From Bagarius yarrelli (lineage: Eukaryota > Chordata > Actinopteri > Siluriformes > Sisoridae), in the NCBI GenBank assembly GCA_005784505.1, contig VCAZ01000135.1:16001-80000 (forward strand): a DNA stretch of 64,000 nucleotides, given 5' to 3'. Position numbers and translations under genes: made by a program. The notes below the pieces were generated by a model that was not told the DNA's origin, searched no databases, and saw only the letters and a program-made list of their open reading frames with translations. Positions 22,057 through 32,834 of this stretch are shown piece by piece. Each line of letters begins with the position of its first letter. Position 1 is the stretch's first letter.

Positions 22057-25000
22057 CTGGCTTGGCATTTACTAAGACCTAATATAATGCTAACCTGGTT
22101 ATTACAACAAGATGTAAAAAGTTTATATTTAGTCTTACATTTGTTTTATGTGTTTGATCTCTCATGCTATTGTATTTAGAATGCATTTCCCCAGAGGTTC
22201 TTTATAAATCTCTAATTATTATGGACACAGTAATATTGGTAATTATCAATGCAAAAGGTTTTTTTGCAGTGTTCTTAAAATTTCTTACTCAAAATAATTA
22301 AAATTGTGGGCTCTACAGGCAGCTCATTTCATTTTTTGGTTTGATAGGCCTTTTTTTAGTTGTTTCAGACATTACATGTACATATGTGTGCATTTTAAAA
22401 TCTTCTCTATTCAATTAAATTTGCTATACATGGATTCCAATCAAAATGCAGAAACATTAACCACAGATAAATAGAATACACCTGAAACAACTTTAAAATT
22501 TCATAATTGTGGATTTATTTATTTATTTTTTTAAATAAAAACCGGTAGAACTAGATCATGTATGTTTGCATAGTTTTAACCATACCCTCACCTATTTTCA
22601 ACATCAGCCACCCTCACCAAATGTTCAACATCAGCCAAATGACATTCAGACAGCACAGCTGAGACCCAGATGTTTGCAGCAGTGCCTCCACCTGGTGGTT
22701 ATAATAGAATTTTTTCAAGCTAAATTTGAAGAGAAGATTCAACAGAAGAAAACAGGGGTGGTATCTGTTACAAATTCCATTGAATATATTTAACCGCAGT
22801 AGAGGGCCCAGCTTTTTTTATGGTATCTGAAAAAGACCACAGTGTTGGTTTGATTTCCGATGTCGCAGGTTCGGGGAGGAAAAAACTAGATGCACAGATG
22901 CAATAGAAAGTGTTTCAAATAATGACGGACATAATTTTAAAACAATACAGTCCTAAAAGTAGATTAGTAATTATAAACTGTGAACATGAGGGCTGAATTA
23001 AAAGAATCATTAAATAAATAAAAAATAGGTGACTTTAGAGGGACGTGACAAATCATTAAATGATTAGTCTAAATAGGTGATCTTAAAATAGTTAGAAGTA
23101 ATTTAACAAAAAACATATATAAACATATAAAAAAGAAAAGTATATAAAATTAAACTTACCCATTGTTAGCAGATAAATGTCGAAGATTCGAAAATCCACT
23201 GCGAAGGGGTCTCGGGTTGCAGACAAGCCAAGTTTGAAAAAACCTTTTATATTGATTTTTAACAAACAGGAAGTCAACTTGACTTTAATAGGTAATTATC
23301 TCACAATGAGAAAATTACATCACAATGCAACCGAGATTGAGGGTATGGTCTACCTAACAATGTAACTCACATTACATTGCACATCTAGATTATTCTGAAA
23401 TAAGGGTAACATACATCACAATGAGTGGATTGTAAAATAATGGTAACTAAATGATAGGAGAAATCTGAACAGAAAGGTAAAGGAATAAATACCACAGGTT
23501 TAAACGAACAAGATTTTTTCAAAGAATCTTTGCACTTGCTTTTGTGATTATACTCTGCTTGGAAGTTTTGCATTTTGCTTGTGGCATTTATTGAAAGATT
23601 GCCTTCTGATGGGTCCTTTAATCTGCTTTAATCTGCAATAAATTGTAAATTTTTGCTCTTCTCACGTTGGACTCAAGAATTTTTATTCTTTTATTTTAAA
23701 AGGTCTATTATTTTCTTTGATAATTCAATTACGTAATTGGCCCAGCTTGTGAGACCCCTACGAATGTGTATGCTCAGAGGTGGGCTCTGATTTCCGAACA
23801 ACTGAGCATGCCAGACGAGTACTATTTCCAAACCCTTGTTATGCGAAACACAGTATGTCAAAAGTTCCTAGATAACCTACTACTCACATCCGGATTTTTA
23901 AGTATGCATATAATACACTGCATTTTGCTAATGAGGCCGCGGTAGAGACAACTTGTCATATGCGGAAAGTGGTGATGTGTGACTTTTTAGGTGCCTAAAA
24001 AACCCCCAATGTTTCCTGTAGTTAAATCGCATTTAAGTTAAACATTAGCCAGCTCTGCTGTGGTGTCATAGGTCAAGTGTCAATTTCAAAATGGCAAATG
24101 TAGTACATCCAATTAACAGTCAGGAAGTTTGTACTTTGTAATTGTAGTACATACTTAAGTAGGATACAAATTTGAGTTTTGATTCTAACAAAAAGGAAAA
24201 ACAAATAAAAACCCAAAAAATTTCCCACCTTGTATTTGCTGACTTTTTAGGAGACATTTTTCTCTCTAATAAATTAGGATGTCTGTAGGTCATTGCACAG
24301 TAGAGACTAGTTTCAGTTCCCTCTTAGACTGGGTCACTATTTTCCTTCCAATAAGTGGTGTTTCTTCAAAAGAAAAAAAGGTCTACTGTGATGTCATTTT
24401 GTGAGCTTTTGACTGGTGTTAGAGACCGGTTAAAGTGTATGTAGTCTAGTCTTTAGAACAAATTACTGTGGTAATAATGTGCTTTTTTATGAGATGTAAG
24501 CCATAATTATCTAAATAAACGAAAAAAAGGGTTGAAATATTTCAGCTCGTGTAATAAATTTAAAATAAATAAAAGTTTCAATGTTTAAATTGAACTGTGG
24601 GGAATTTTTTTATATGAACCTGTAAAGACCAATAAAATTAAACATATCTTTCAGAAACATTTAAAAAAATTTAGATTATTACCAAAGATAAAAAAAAAAA
24701 TAAAGTTAGTCACAAAATAAAAATTAAAAAAAAGCAGAAATAGGCGATGTGTGTATCTGTGTCTTTGATTCAATTTGGGCAAAGACACACATCTGCAGTG
24801 TTAGCTAACTGGGGCAAGAGCTGTTGCAGAATTGTTGCCACAACATGAGGGGATAAAAACAAACCTTCACCAACACTTGAAAGCACACCACAGGCGGCTG
24901 TTTGAGGAGTGTGGAGTGACAGTCCAGTAGCAAGCAACAAAGTATAATTTTGGAATTGTTTGTGAGTGTTACCTTTATACTCCTTTTGCAGGTTTTAGAG

Positions 25001-25189
25001 TTTTTAACAAGTTTGAGCAGGTTTCTCTGGCCCACCTTACTGAAATAGTGCGAAACATGTCACACTTTACTATACTCTGAATCTATACTTAACTAACTGA
25101 TGAAAGATGTGTTTAATACTGTTGGACCTTGTCTATGTCATTTTTATCAACAGTTGTCTTAGTTCAGGGACAGTTTTAACTGTCAGGCC
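22057..25189. other. Long AT-rich stretch with no gene; possible MITE at about 23720-24180
   Basis: There are only short chance frames. Between about 23780 and 24180 the sequence resembles a fish miniature transposon (GCGAAACACAGTATGTCAAA, GTATGCATATAATACACTGC, GTACTTTGTAATTGTAGTAC), but I could not define paired ends. Nothing else was identified. Confidence 0.4.
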
Positions 25190-26472
25190 ACTTTTTTAAA
25201 AACCTTACCTTGATCTGTTTTATCTAACTTTAGACCTGTTTCTAATTTACCATTTGTATCTAAGGTTTTAGAAAAGGTTGTTTTTATTAAGTTGCAATCA
25301 TTTTTAGAAAACAATGTTATTTAAAAAAAAATTCAGTCTAGTTTTAGATCTCTTCATAGCACTCTGCATAGCGCTACATAAAGTGCAGAATGATATTCTT
25401 TTGTTTTTCGACTCCAAAAAGAGCCTACTGGTGATGCTGTACCTTACGGCCGCTTTTGACACTTTTGATACTGTCCTTCAAGGGTTCAAGTCTTACTTCA
25501 CTGACAATACTTTTGCAGTCAATAGAATTGTTAAACAATACAAAATCTTTTCTTCCAACTTATATGCATATGATCTGCAACTCTATCTGGCAGTTTTTCC
25601 TTACAATCCTAATTCACTTGACGTAATTCATAACTTCTTAAAGGAAATTAAACATTGTCTCACAAAATTTCTTGCATTTAAATAAGCCCCTTACTGTAAA
25701 CCTACTAATGTGGGTGTTACGTTTGAAAACTGCCTGTATTTTGACAAACTGATAGATAAACTGATGGTGGAAGCTAGCTTTTTTCATCTTTGTCTTTTGG
25801 ATAAAGTGAGTGTTTCCTAAGTCAAAACAAACTTGAAAAGGCTATGCCTGCTTTTATTAGTTCACACAGTGGATTAATGCAATGCCTTGTATATTTGGGG
25901 TTAACCAGCGTTTACTCAACTGCCTTCAACTTGCACAAAATGCGGCTGTGGGATTGTCAACACTCGTCAACAGAGCCATATCACTCCTGTTCTGTTCTCT
26001 CTTCACTGGCTTCCAGTTGGTTTTAAAGTTAAATTTAAACTTTTACAATTTGTTTTTAAAAGTAGTCAACAGCCTTGCTTCTACCTATTTATGTAAACTT
26101 TTAAACATACTTCAACTCTGCGAATTTGCGGTTTGCAGACCAACAACTGATGGCGGTCTAAGTTCAAACAGTGGTCTAATCGTTCTTTTGCTGTAGCAGG
26201 TCCCAGGCTTTGGAATGCATTACCTTTTGGGCTATAGACCATTACTGGTTTGCAAAGCTAACAACTTTAAGGCAAAGCTAACGACTTTTATATTCAGAAT
26301 TGCTTTTTGGCACATAACAGCACTGTGACACTTTTGTCATATATTTTAAATGTTGTTTTATTAGTTCACTGTTTGTTTGTGTGCTTTTTTTATTTTTGCA
26401 TTTATATGTAAAACACTGGTTCAGACATAACTTATTCAAGGGGCTATACAAATAAAGTTTGATTACACCATA
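25190..26472 (+). mobile_element. L2-clade LINE, RT to 3' end, 5'-truncated
   Basis: The RT fingers at 25215-25300 read PVSNLPFVSKVLEKV in broken frame. The palm frame 25314-25685 has SLLVMLYLTAAFDTFDT (motif A, first catalytic Asp). The YADD box is altered to YAYD in NLYAYDLQLYL, so the second catalytic position is damaged. Motif B is deleted between 25490 and 25510. C-terminal frames are at 25844-26196 (FGVNQRLLNCLQLAQNAAVG). The 3' end at 26445-26468 reads CTATACAAATAAAGTTTGAT. Confidence 0.75.
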
Positions 26473-26900
26473 TGAAGACATTACAAGAGCTACTTTCCTG
26501 TAGACCACACAGGACAGAATATTGTGCATGGACTTTTTATCCAAGAGGCAGGGACAGACCTGCATAACTACTGATAATGTAGCTAGACTTCCCACCTTAT
26601 GTCAAAAAGAGAATAAAAGGTCATTTTTTAATTTTTATTAGAAATGGTTTTCACTAAAGGAAAAAAATATTCAGTATAATGGCTATTTAAAAAATATGTA
26701 AAAATTTGCTTTATATTTTATTTCCAACACAACAGACACAGGTTCAGTGCTGGCAGCAAAAATCTATCAGGCTTAATAAACAGGCAAACATTAGTACACA
26801 AAAATAAAAACATGGGAAAATAAGAGCTCTGTAATGCTAGGCAAGGCTAAACAAATCTTCACAATGCATATGATGGAAGCAGGGTTATTAAGACTTTAGA
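26473..26900. other. AT-rich spacer, no gene seen
   Basis: No open frame, terminal repeat or known family was identified. Confidence 0.5.
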
Positions 26901-26902
26901 AT

Positions 26903-27087
26903 TAAGAACATTTGGCAGACGCCCATATCCAGAGCGACTTACATTTATCTCCATCATACATCTTAGCAAATGGGGTTAAGGGCCTTGCCCAGGGGCCCAA
27001 CAGTGGCAACTTGGTGGTGCTGGGAATCTAACCCTGATCTTCCAATTAGCAGTCCAACACCTTAACCACTGCTTCACCTCTTCCCTA
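26903..27087 (-). repeat. tRNA-derived SINE, family A
   Basis: Minus-strand copy: the tail CATTTGGCAGACGCCCATATC at the low end, the core AAGGGCCTTGCCCAGGGGCCC, and the head ending GTCCAACACCTTAACCACTG near 27070. Confidence 0.8.
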
Positions 27088-27329
27088 TAAATTTGAAAAG
27101 ATGATATATTTTGGGAATTTATTTTTTTAAATATATAATTTGTCTTTATACCATTTGTGTATTTTGATAATAAAGGTTTGTTTTAAAAGTGACGGCTGAG
27201 TGAAGGGGAAATGAAGCCCACACCTTAGACCAGCCAGATAGTAAACAATGTCAGCCCTAGGGAGAGAGACATGATACGAATGAATACGATAAGTAGTGGG
27301 TAATTTGAGAAGGTAATTTTATTATTTGT

Positions 27330-28030
27330 CGTATTATGGACTTATGTATCCGGCAATTAACTTTTTGCTGGGTATGTGCATCCTGATATCATTCTGACTG
27401 GGTAGATATACTAGCGCTTCTGTTGCCAATGCACTCCTCTCTGCAGGTGATGGTGAGCTTTGTCCAGTGGTCGATAAATGGTACCTCAGATGGTTCCCCA
27501 GAAACCAGGGGCTGGTAAGAGAATGCGCACTGGAAACGTGTAAACCCAGTAGCATTGGCGTAGTGAGTTCTGTGCATACTCGGCCCAGCAAAGGAATTGA
27601 TTCCAGGCAGAAGGTTTACAGGAATTGCCTTATGGGAACCTAGGAGGTTAAAAAGGCCTGTCATACCCTTAAGATAAACCCTCTAATAGGCCAAAGTATC
27701 TAAAGACATGCTGTAAGTGAAATTCGACATCTTACTGACAGTGGGAAAACAGGCGACATGATTTGTAAAATCTATCTATGACCACATTTATGTAAGTCTT
27801 ACCAGAGGAAAGTGAAAGGTCTGTGATAAAGTCCACTCCTAGGTGTGACCAGGGAAAATGTGGATGACCAGTGCCCAAGGAGGTGTAAGCTAATTGGATT
27901 AAAGCAGAGTGTTGGAAAGAAGGAACATAGATATGATTCGGTGGACACCACAGCCAAGTATGAGTGGGGGCATTGGTAAAGGAATTTTTTTCTTTCTGGG
28001 ATCATTGAATTGGGATGACAAAAGTGATAA
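27330..28030 (-). mobile_element. Ty3/gypsy integrase remnant
   Basis: The minus frames have a region near 27780-27840 reading DFITDLSLSSGKTYI in broken form (integrase core entry). The frame 27664-27389 reads FTRFQCAFSYQPLVSGEPSEVPFIDHW, the conserved block after the catalytic Glu in chromoviral integrases. Stops and frame changes separate them. It is probably the same minus-strand element whose gag and LTR lie at 31005-31690; the stretch between was replaced by a DIRS piece and a retroviral piece. Confidence 0.65.
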
Positions 28031-28112
28031 ATAGATTCTTCTGGAGCATAGATTCAAGATAAAGTATAAGCTCTGGCATTCTTAGATCCTGGTCTGTAAG
28101 CAAAAGTAAAGT

Positions 28113-29085
28113 GGAGGTTTCTGCTCAGTTCCCTTTCTGTTGCTCACTCCGACATTGTGTCGAGTGACGACACTAGGGGTTAAGTTTTGGAAGCCTGTAG
28201 TACATCTGAGCTATCTTAAAAAGGCCAATGAAATTGGTCGAGCAGAATTTGCATAGCTGGTCATGCCCCGGACTTACGGTATAAAAAGACTGGCTGCGTT
28301 ACTGCTTCTTGTTCATTTTTTTGGAGCTGAATGAGCATCTTCACAGCAGCAGAAGCAGCAGCATAATTAAAGCAGTCCAAAAGTCCAAAAAAGAATTTCA
28401 GAGCGATTACCTCTTTTGCGTCGCTGGAGCAGCAGCAGTGTTTCCCTCGCAGTGGCGGCTGAACCTGGACCTCTGGATGCGTCGGTAGCGCCTGCAGCGG
28501 CCCCGTTTGTTCCTGGGTGCGGTTAGTCCATCGCGTTTGATGACTTGTTTTCTGTTCAGCATTTGTTGATTAGTCATGCCCCACTTGCGAGGCACTCCCC
28601 ATCAGCTGGTTGCGTGCTAGGTCTCAGCCACCCTGGCATCTCTCCACTCGGCTTTCTCTACCCCTGGGTATGAGGTTGCGGTGGGGATTTCTGGGGTGCA
28701 GCAGGGAGGGTCAATGGCCATGCGGAGACAGTCGAGGCTGGATAATTGGTTCTTGGGTGCTGGTCGAAACACTAAACCGCACCTGTCCCCAGTTCCTTTT
28801 TTTCCTGAAGGTACACAAGGTGCTAACAAAATCGTGAAACGCGCCTCTTTCGGTGGGATTCCGGTATGCTAGTGGGGTTTTCTGAGAATGTAAGTTTTCT
28901 TCTGCCCCAGTGGCAAAGGCTTATGCTGCTTCTGGACAGGCTCCACACGCCTTGGCAATCCTGCAGGTCTACTGGGTACAGATGTTGAAAGAACTGAAGG
29001 GGGGCACAGGTGTCAAAAGAGCTAAGGGGAGGACCCAGTGCTTCTGCAGTGGGCCAAGCCGCTTGCCCAGCTTAAACCAGACTGC
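28113..29085 (+). mobile_element. DIRS-type retrotransposon, terminal repeat and gag fragment
   Basis: The terminal repeat at 28120-28190 has GTTGCTCACTCCGACATTGTG and GAGTGACGACACTAGGGGTT, then GGTATAAAAAGACTGG (TATA-like, 28279), as in fish DIRS elements. Gag traces follow: the frame 28681-28872 has SRLDNWFLGAGRNTK and SPVPFFPE, and the frame from 28910 has AKAYAASGQAPHALAILQVYW. These are the conserved gag blocks. It ends abruptly at about 29085 against retroviral pol on the other strand. RT and the tyrosine recombinase are absent. Confidence 0.75.
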
Positions 29086-29089
29086 CTTG

Positions 29090-29760
29090 TTAGGATTGCT
29101 GATGCAATATGTGTTGGCGATATTTTGCTCATGGTACCTTCAAGTACTTGTCCTGAATATTCTACTTTCTGTTTGCAGAATTGAAGTTTGTCTTTGTTAA
29201 CTTTATGTCTGTTTAGTGCCAAAGTTTTCAAAACAGTTAATGAATCCTGTAAGCACTGTTCTTTAGTCTGACTACATATTAGCAGATCATCCACATATTG
29301 TAGAAGACGACTTGCAATATGTAAATTTGCTAAATCTCAAGATAACACCTGGTTGAAAATTTTACAATACCCTTGTGGTAATCTGGTATAAGTGTACTGT
29401 TGCAATGGAATGCTGAAGAACGCTGAGCATAAATCTGTAACGGTGTACCATTTTGTTACATCCAGAATATTTGACAATAGTGCATGTGGATCTGGTACCA
29501 CCGGTGTTTCTGCCACTACCACTTGATTTACTGGTCTTAAATCATGAACTAAACATTTATCTGAATTTGGTTTTCTCACTGGAAAAAAGTGTTGCAAGGG
29601 CTTCTAGTGAGTATTAAAACTCCTGCCTTTACTAAACATTCTATGGTAGGCCCGAATGCCATCCAATGCTTGTTGTGATAGTGGGTATTGCCTCTGGTAA
29701 GGTGAAGCTACCTTACCTGGAACCTCACCTAATGCTTCCTCTTTCTTTTGTTCAGTTCAT
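29090..29760 (-). pseudogene. Retroviral reverse transcriptase remnant
   Basis: The frame 29597-29337 has FFPVRKPNSDKCLVHDLRPV (fingers) and WYTVTDLCSAFFSIPL (motif A with the first catalytic Asp). The next frame has the YVDD box at 29286-29297 and VEYSGQVLEGT of the thumb. Between them motif B is shortened and shifted. Upstream to 29760 only stop-rich sequence is seen. Confidence 0.75.
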
Positions 29761-29959
29761 TCTTATTCTTCTGTTTGTTGTGACATTTGTGCTTCTGTTT
29801 CTGTCTCTGTCTAAATCCCTACTTTCCTGCTAACCATCACTTGTGCAGCTGTTGTGCATTCTGTGGTGACCTGTGATATTCTAAGGTACTTTTTGTTTGG
29901 TGATAGATGTATGTATTAGTTATTTGTTGGTGTCCACTCTCTCACCTGTCCTGAACCCC

Positions 29960-30350
29960 TCATCATCTGTCCTAAATCTTTAGATTCAAAACTTTGCCCT
30001 CAGGGTGACATGTGGGGCAGCATTTTATACTTGATACCAGTCTTTGATCTCTGGTGGCAGCTCAGTTCCTGCTGCCACTCCTTTTTGTCCTACTATGATG
30101 TCAGCTATATTTACATTGTATGCCTGTCTGTCCAGTCCAGAGACAGTCGTATTCTTCATTTTGTCCTCTTTTATCATACATTAGTGTGCAGTGCCAAGGG
30201 TCTCTTCCTTATTTGCAGTCTGGTTGAATAAATATTAGCCATTCTGTGTACATTTGCCACAGATTTGTTGTTGTTCTTTCTTTCAGTTCTAGCCAGTACA
30301 CTTTGTCAAATGTACAATGTTCATTTTCTTTTTCCATAACCACTATTCTT
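29960..30350 (-). pseudogene. 2H phosphoesterase-like domain (second copy), frameshifted
   Basis: The first H-x-T motif is HCTLMYD at 30173-30193. The second is APHVTLR at about 29998-30018, followed near 29965-29985 by SKDLGQMM. The first retrovirus copy has HCTMIYD, PHVTLF and RDLGPMM in the same order, so the two are homologous. The distance between the two His codons (181 bases) is not a multiple of three, so at least one indel lies between, and stops occur on either side. Family knowledge: 2H enzymes use both His residues to hydrolyse 2',3'-cyclic or 2',5' phosphodiesters. Confidence 0.7.
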
Positions 30351-30371
30351 GAGCTAGAGGTTCTGGAAGTG

Positions 30372-30563
30372 TTACCCAAACTCCCGTGGGACCACAAAGT
30401 ATTTTTGCTCCAATTTACAGAGTACATCTCTTCCTAGTAAGTTTGCTGGCGCATCTGGTGAATAGAGTAAGGGTGATTGTACTGTAAGTCCTTCAACTGT
30501 TATATCTTGGGGCTCTGTAAATCGTAATGTCTGTGTTTTTCCCAAGAAGCCCACTGTTTTCAT
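30372..30563 (-). pseudogene. Retroviral protease, C-terminal part
   Basis: The frame includes TVGFLGKTQTLRFTEP, then the block NLLGRDVLCKL, the conserved helix (LLGRDxL) near the end of retroviral aspartic proteases. The DTG active-site half lies upstream in a region without an open frame. The copy at 61550-61865 has the same order and the same LLGRD block. Confidence 0.7.
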
Positions 30564-30711
30564 TGATCTATGGGAGAGGTAAAGCTTTAGCTATACTAGT
30601 GAACGTTGCTGTTAACTCATTCCCAATTTCGACTTAGATTGTTGGTTCTTGTGCAGGATGCAGTGAGGTGGTACACTGCATCAGCTCCCCCACGGGCTTC
30701 TCTGGGCATCT

Positions 30712-31050
30712 TCACATGTGTGTTGGGTTTGGCCCCATTGGGCCTTCCCCAGGCAGCACTGGCATTCGTTCTCGTTGTTGTGGACCCATCCATTGGCCAG
30801 TCCAGTTTCCTGCTCCTTGTTGATTTTGCGTTTGGTTTTCCTTTTTTTGGGGACCCATATTTGGTCTTTCTTGTGTGTCATTTTGCATGTATGGGCAGTT
30901 TCTCATCAAATGTCGTGTATCATTACAATTCCAGCATCTTGCTCCATGAGCCATGTTGTTTCTTGGTAGGGGTCTTGCCATGAACATTCCCAAACTGCTG
31001 ATGCCCAGTCTAACGCGTTTCCTGTGAGTAGCAAAAGAAGAAACGCACAC
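30712..31050 (-). pseudogene. Retroviral nucleocapsid (CCHC zinc knuckle) remnant
   Basis: A 112-codon frame contains CWNCNDTRHLMRNC, a perfect C-X2-C-X4-H-X4-C knuckle of the kind that binds genomic RNA in Gag. It is followed by Gln/Asn/Pro-rich sequence. The first about 20 codons belong to the adjoining gypsy gag sequence read out of frame, so the open frame spans a recombination junction. Confidence 0.7.
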
Positions 31051-31690
31051 TATCTGTGGGGAAGGAGCTGGGCTGATTCAGGAAGAGTCTGGCACTGCTG
31101 TATGTACCCTCTGGACGCCTCTTGGATGGAGGTGGGGGTTTGTTGCAGCTGTGCTTGTAGCTATGTGAGTTGAGCTTGGAATACCTGCAAAGCTTGAGCA
31201 TGGTACTCCATGGTGGCTGGTAAGGATCCGGCTGGATCCCTTGCTGGCATAGTATTCTGTGAAGCAGGATGCTGAGAGAAATCCATTTTGCAGGTTGAGG
31301 TTTTATTATACAAAGGACAGCTGTAACAGGCAAAGGTCGGTACACAGTAATTCAGCAGTAACCAGGCAAACAAATCCAAAACATGAGACAGAAAATCAAA
31401 ACTATAAACCGAGCAAGATCATAAGCCAGAAAGGCATATAGAACTTGGAAACGCATGTCGCATGAGCAAACAAAGCTGGGGTTGCATGTTCTGTATTTGT
31501 CTTTCACTTTTCTTTCTTTTTATGTGAATAAAATGTTCTTCTAATAAACAATTATCTGTTTACTGAAAATGCTTGGTATGTAAAAAACAAAACTTTGCAA
31601 AAAGAGAGTCTTAACAGTTAGCTAAAGTAGCAAGCCACACTGGAAATAATACCGGAAGAGCTACACAAAGGTTAATACTGTCTTGCTCAA
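31005..31690 (-). mobile_element. Ty3/gypsy chromovirus 5' LTR and gag start
   Basis: The LTR part (about 31275-31690, minus) shares ACCGGAAG, CCTGGTTACTGCTGAATTAC-like and AACAAATCCAAAAC segments with the chromovirus LTR at 53468-53812. Gag starts near 31222 with MEYHAQALQVFQ, the same YHAQALQ block found at 55380. A downstream frame reads LLTGNALDWASAVWE (31035-31005), a conserved gypsy gag motif. The element then breaks into retroviral sequence. It is likely partnered with the integrase at 27330-28030. Confidence 0.65.
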
Positions 31691-31790
31691 TGTTGGGTTG
31701 AGTGTTCTGTACTTGTCTTTCACTTTTCTTCCTTTTCAAGTACCTAAAATGCTTTGCCAATGAACAAAAATCTGTTTACTAAAAAATAAT
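31475..31790 (+). repeat. Diverged direct repeat of about 85 bp
   Basis: The copy at about 31475-31565 (TGTTCTGTATTTGTCTTTCA...TCTGTTTACTGAAAAT) and the copy at 31705-31790 (TGTTCTGTACTTGTCTTTCA...TCTGTTTACTAAAAAA) are about 230 bp apart and clearly related. One lies in the chromovirus LTR and the other just outside it. Confidence 0.6.
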
Positions 31791-31979
31791 ATAAGATATA
31801 TAACTGCTTACTGGTATTATCAAACAATAGTCAGGCAAATATTATTTGTGATTGGTGCTACTATCATGTGCTAAGTTTACCCACAAACCATTATTAAGTT
31901 TTTGTGATTCCTTTATTTTAAAATACAGTCATATACGTTGTCCTTTAATTGATGTGTTTTAACTGGTTTGCTGATTTAG

Positions 31980-32046
31980 GATTTATTCATTGGGATTTAA
32001 AGCCAGAAAATATTTTGTGTGTGGGCCACAAACTGGTAAAAATAAT
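31980..32046 (+). pseudogene. MAK/CILK1-type kinase catalytic-loop exon fragment
   Basis: An AG acceptor at 31978-31979 is followed by a frame reading FIHWDLKPENILCVG and then HKLVKI. This matches the exon of the RCK kinases MAK and CILK1 that in most vertebrates reads FFHRDxKPENLLCMGPELVKI. Similarity stops after LVKI, with no recognisable DFG segment following. The catalytic HRD arginine is tryptophan here (CGG to TGG would be a CpG transition). A GT lies at 32036-32037. No other kinase exon was recognised nearby. MAK adjoins TMEM14B/C in human 6p24, so the position agrees with conserved synteny. It is probably a decayed exon; a live but divergent exon cannot be excluded. Confidence 0.55.
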
Positions 32047-32830
32047 TTCTACTTTTTCAAATCAAACCATTCTCAGATGCCTATCTTTGTGACGTCACAC
32101 AGACCAGACAGATTGTGTTATCACAAACTGTGTATGTTGTCAGTAAAAAAACCATAACACTACATTAAGCTTACCTTTCTAGATGATTTATAACAATTTC
32201 GGTTAATGATAAGTCATTCAAATATACTTTAAATTGTACTTAATTACTTAAATTGTAATCAAAGTATATCATAGACTTTTCATTAGGACCCTAAAGAAGC
32301 AATTAAGTTGTGTAAATTACTGTTGGAGAACTGACAACGGCTGAATTAAAAGCCTAGAAAGGCATCACAAAAAGGGGATAGAAAACCACATTTGAATTGT
32401 TATGTTCAATGTTATGATCAAATGTTCTATTTGTATATACATAAAATGGATAGGTCTGAGACAATTATTTAGTGAAACTGTAAACATATGAAAGCAACAC
32501 TATTTCGGCTTAAAATAATTAACCGGGCGGATGTGACTGCCACTGTGACCTTAGCAGCCTCGTATTATGTTGGTGCACACTGCCCCTCTCATATCCTACC
32601 TGTGGAAGAGTGCAACCTGCTTTACGACATACATCACATATTCTACCGGTAGCCTGGGTGGATTTCGCCAACAGTGCCCTATAGGAAAGTAAACACAGAT
32701 ACACAATATGAAAGCATTAAGGTGTAGGTTTGGACAACAGTAGAAAAAAATAAGAATAATAAATTATTATAATCTCTGTCGAAAATTGTCCTTACTAGAC
32801 TAGGCAAGGTTATATGGTGTGGGAATTTTA
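32047..32830. other. No gene recognised
   Basis: A GC-richer block at 32520-32690 is open on the minus strand for 61 codons and on plus for about 42, but neither translation shows a family. The rest is AT-rich. Confidence 0.4.
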
Positions 32831-32834
32831 ATTC

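Larger units (their letters stand above)
29086..31005 (-). mobile_element. Endogenous retrovirus fragment: NC - protease - 2H domain - RT, truncated both ends
   Basis: A minus-strand piece of a retrovirus related to the one at 55612-64000. From 31005 downward it holds a nucleocapsid zinc knuckle, the end of the protease, a 2H-phosphoesterase-like segment and an RT with an intact YVDD box at 29286-29297. It stops in the RT thumb, where DIRS sequence begins. The gag side joins gypsy gag sequence at about 31005. Frameshifts and stops separate every domain. No LTR belonging to it was seen. Confidence 0.8.

Noticed and set aside
30606..30983. 125-codon plus-strand open frame
   Set aside because: It is the antisense of the retroviral nucleocapsid/protease region, which has a zinc knuckle and LLGRD block on the minus strand.
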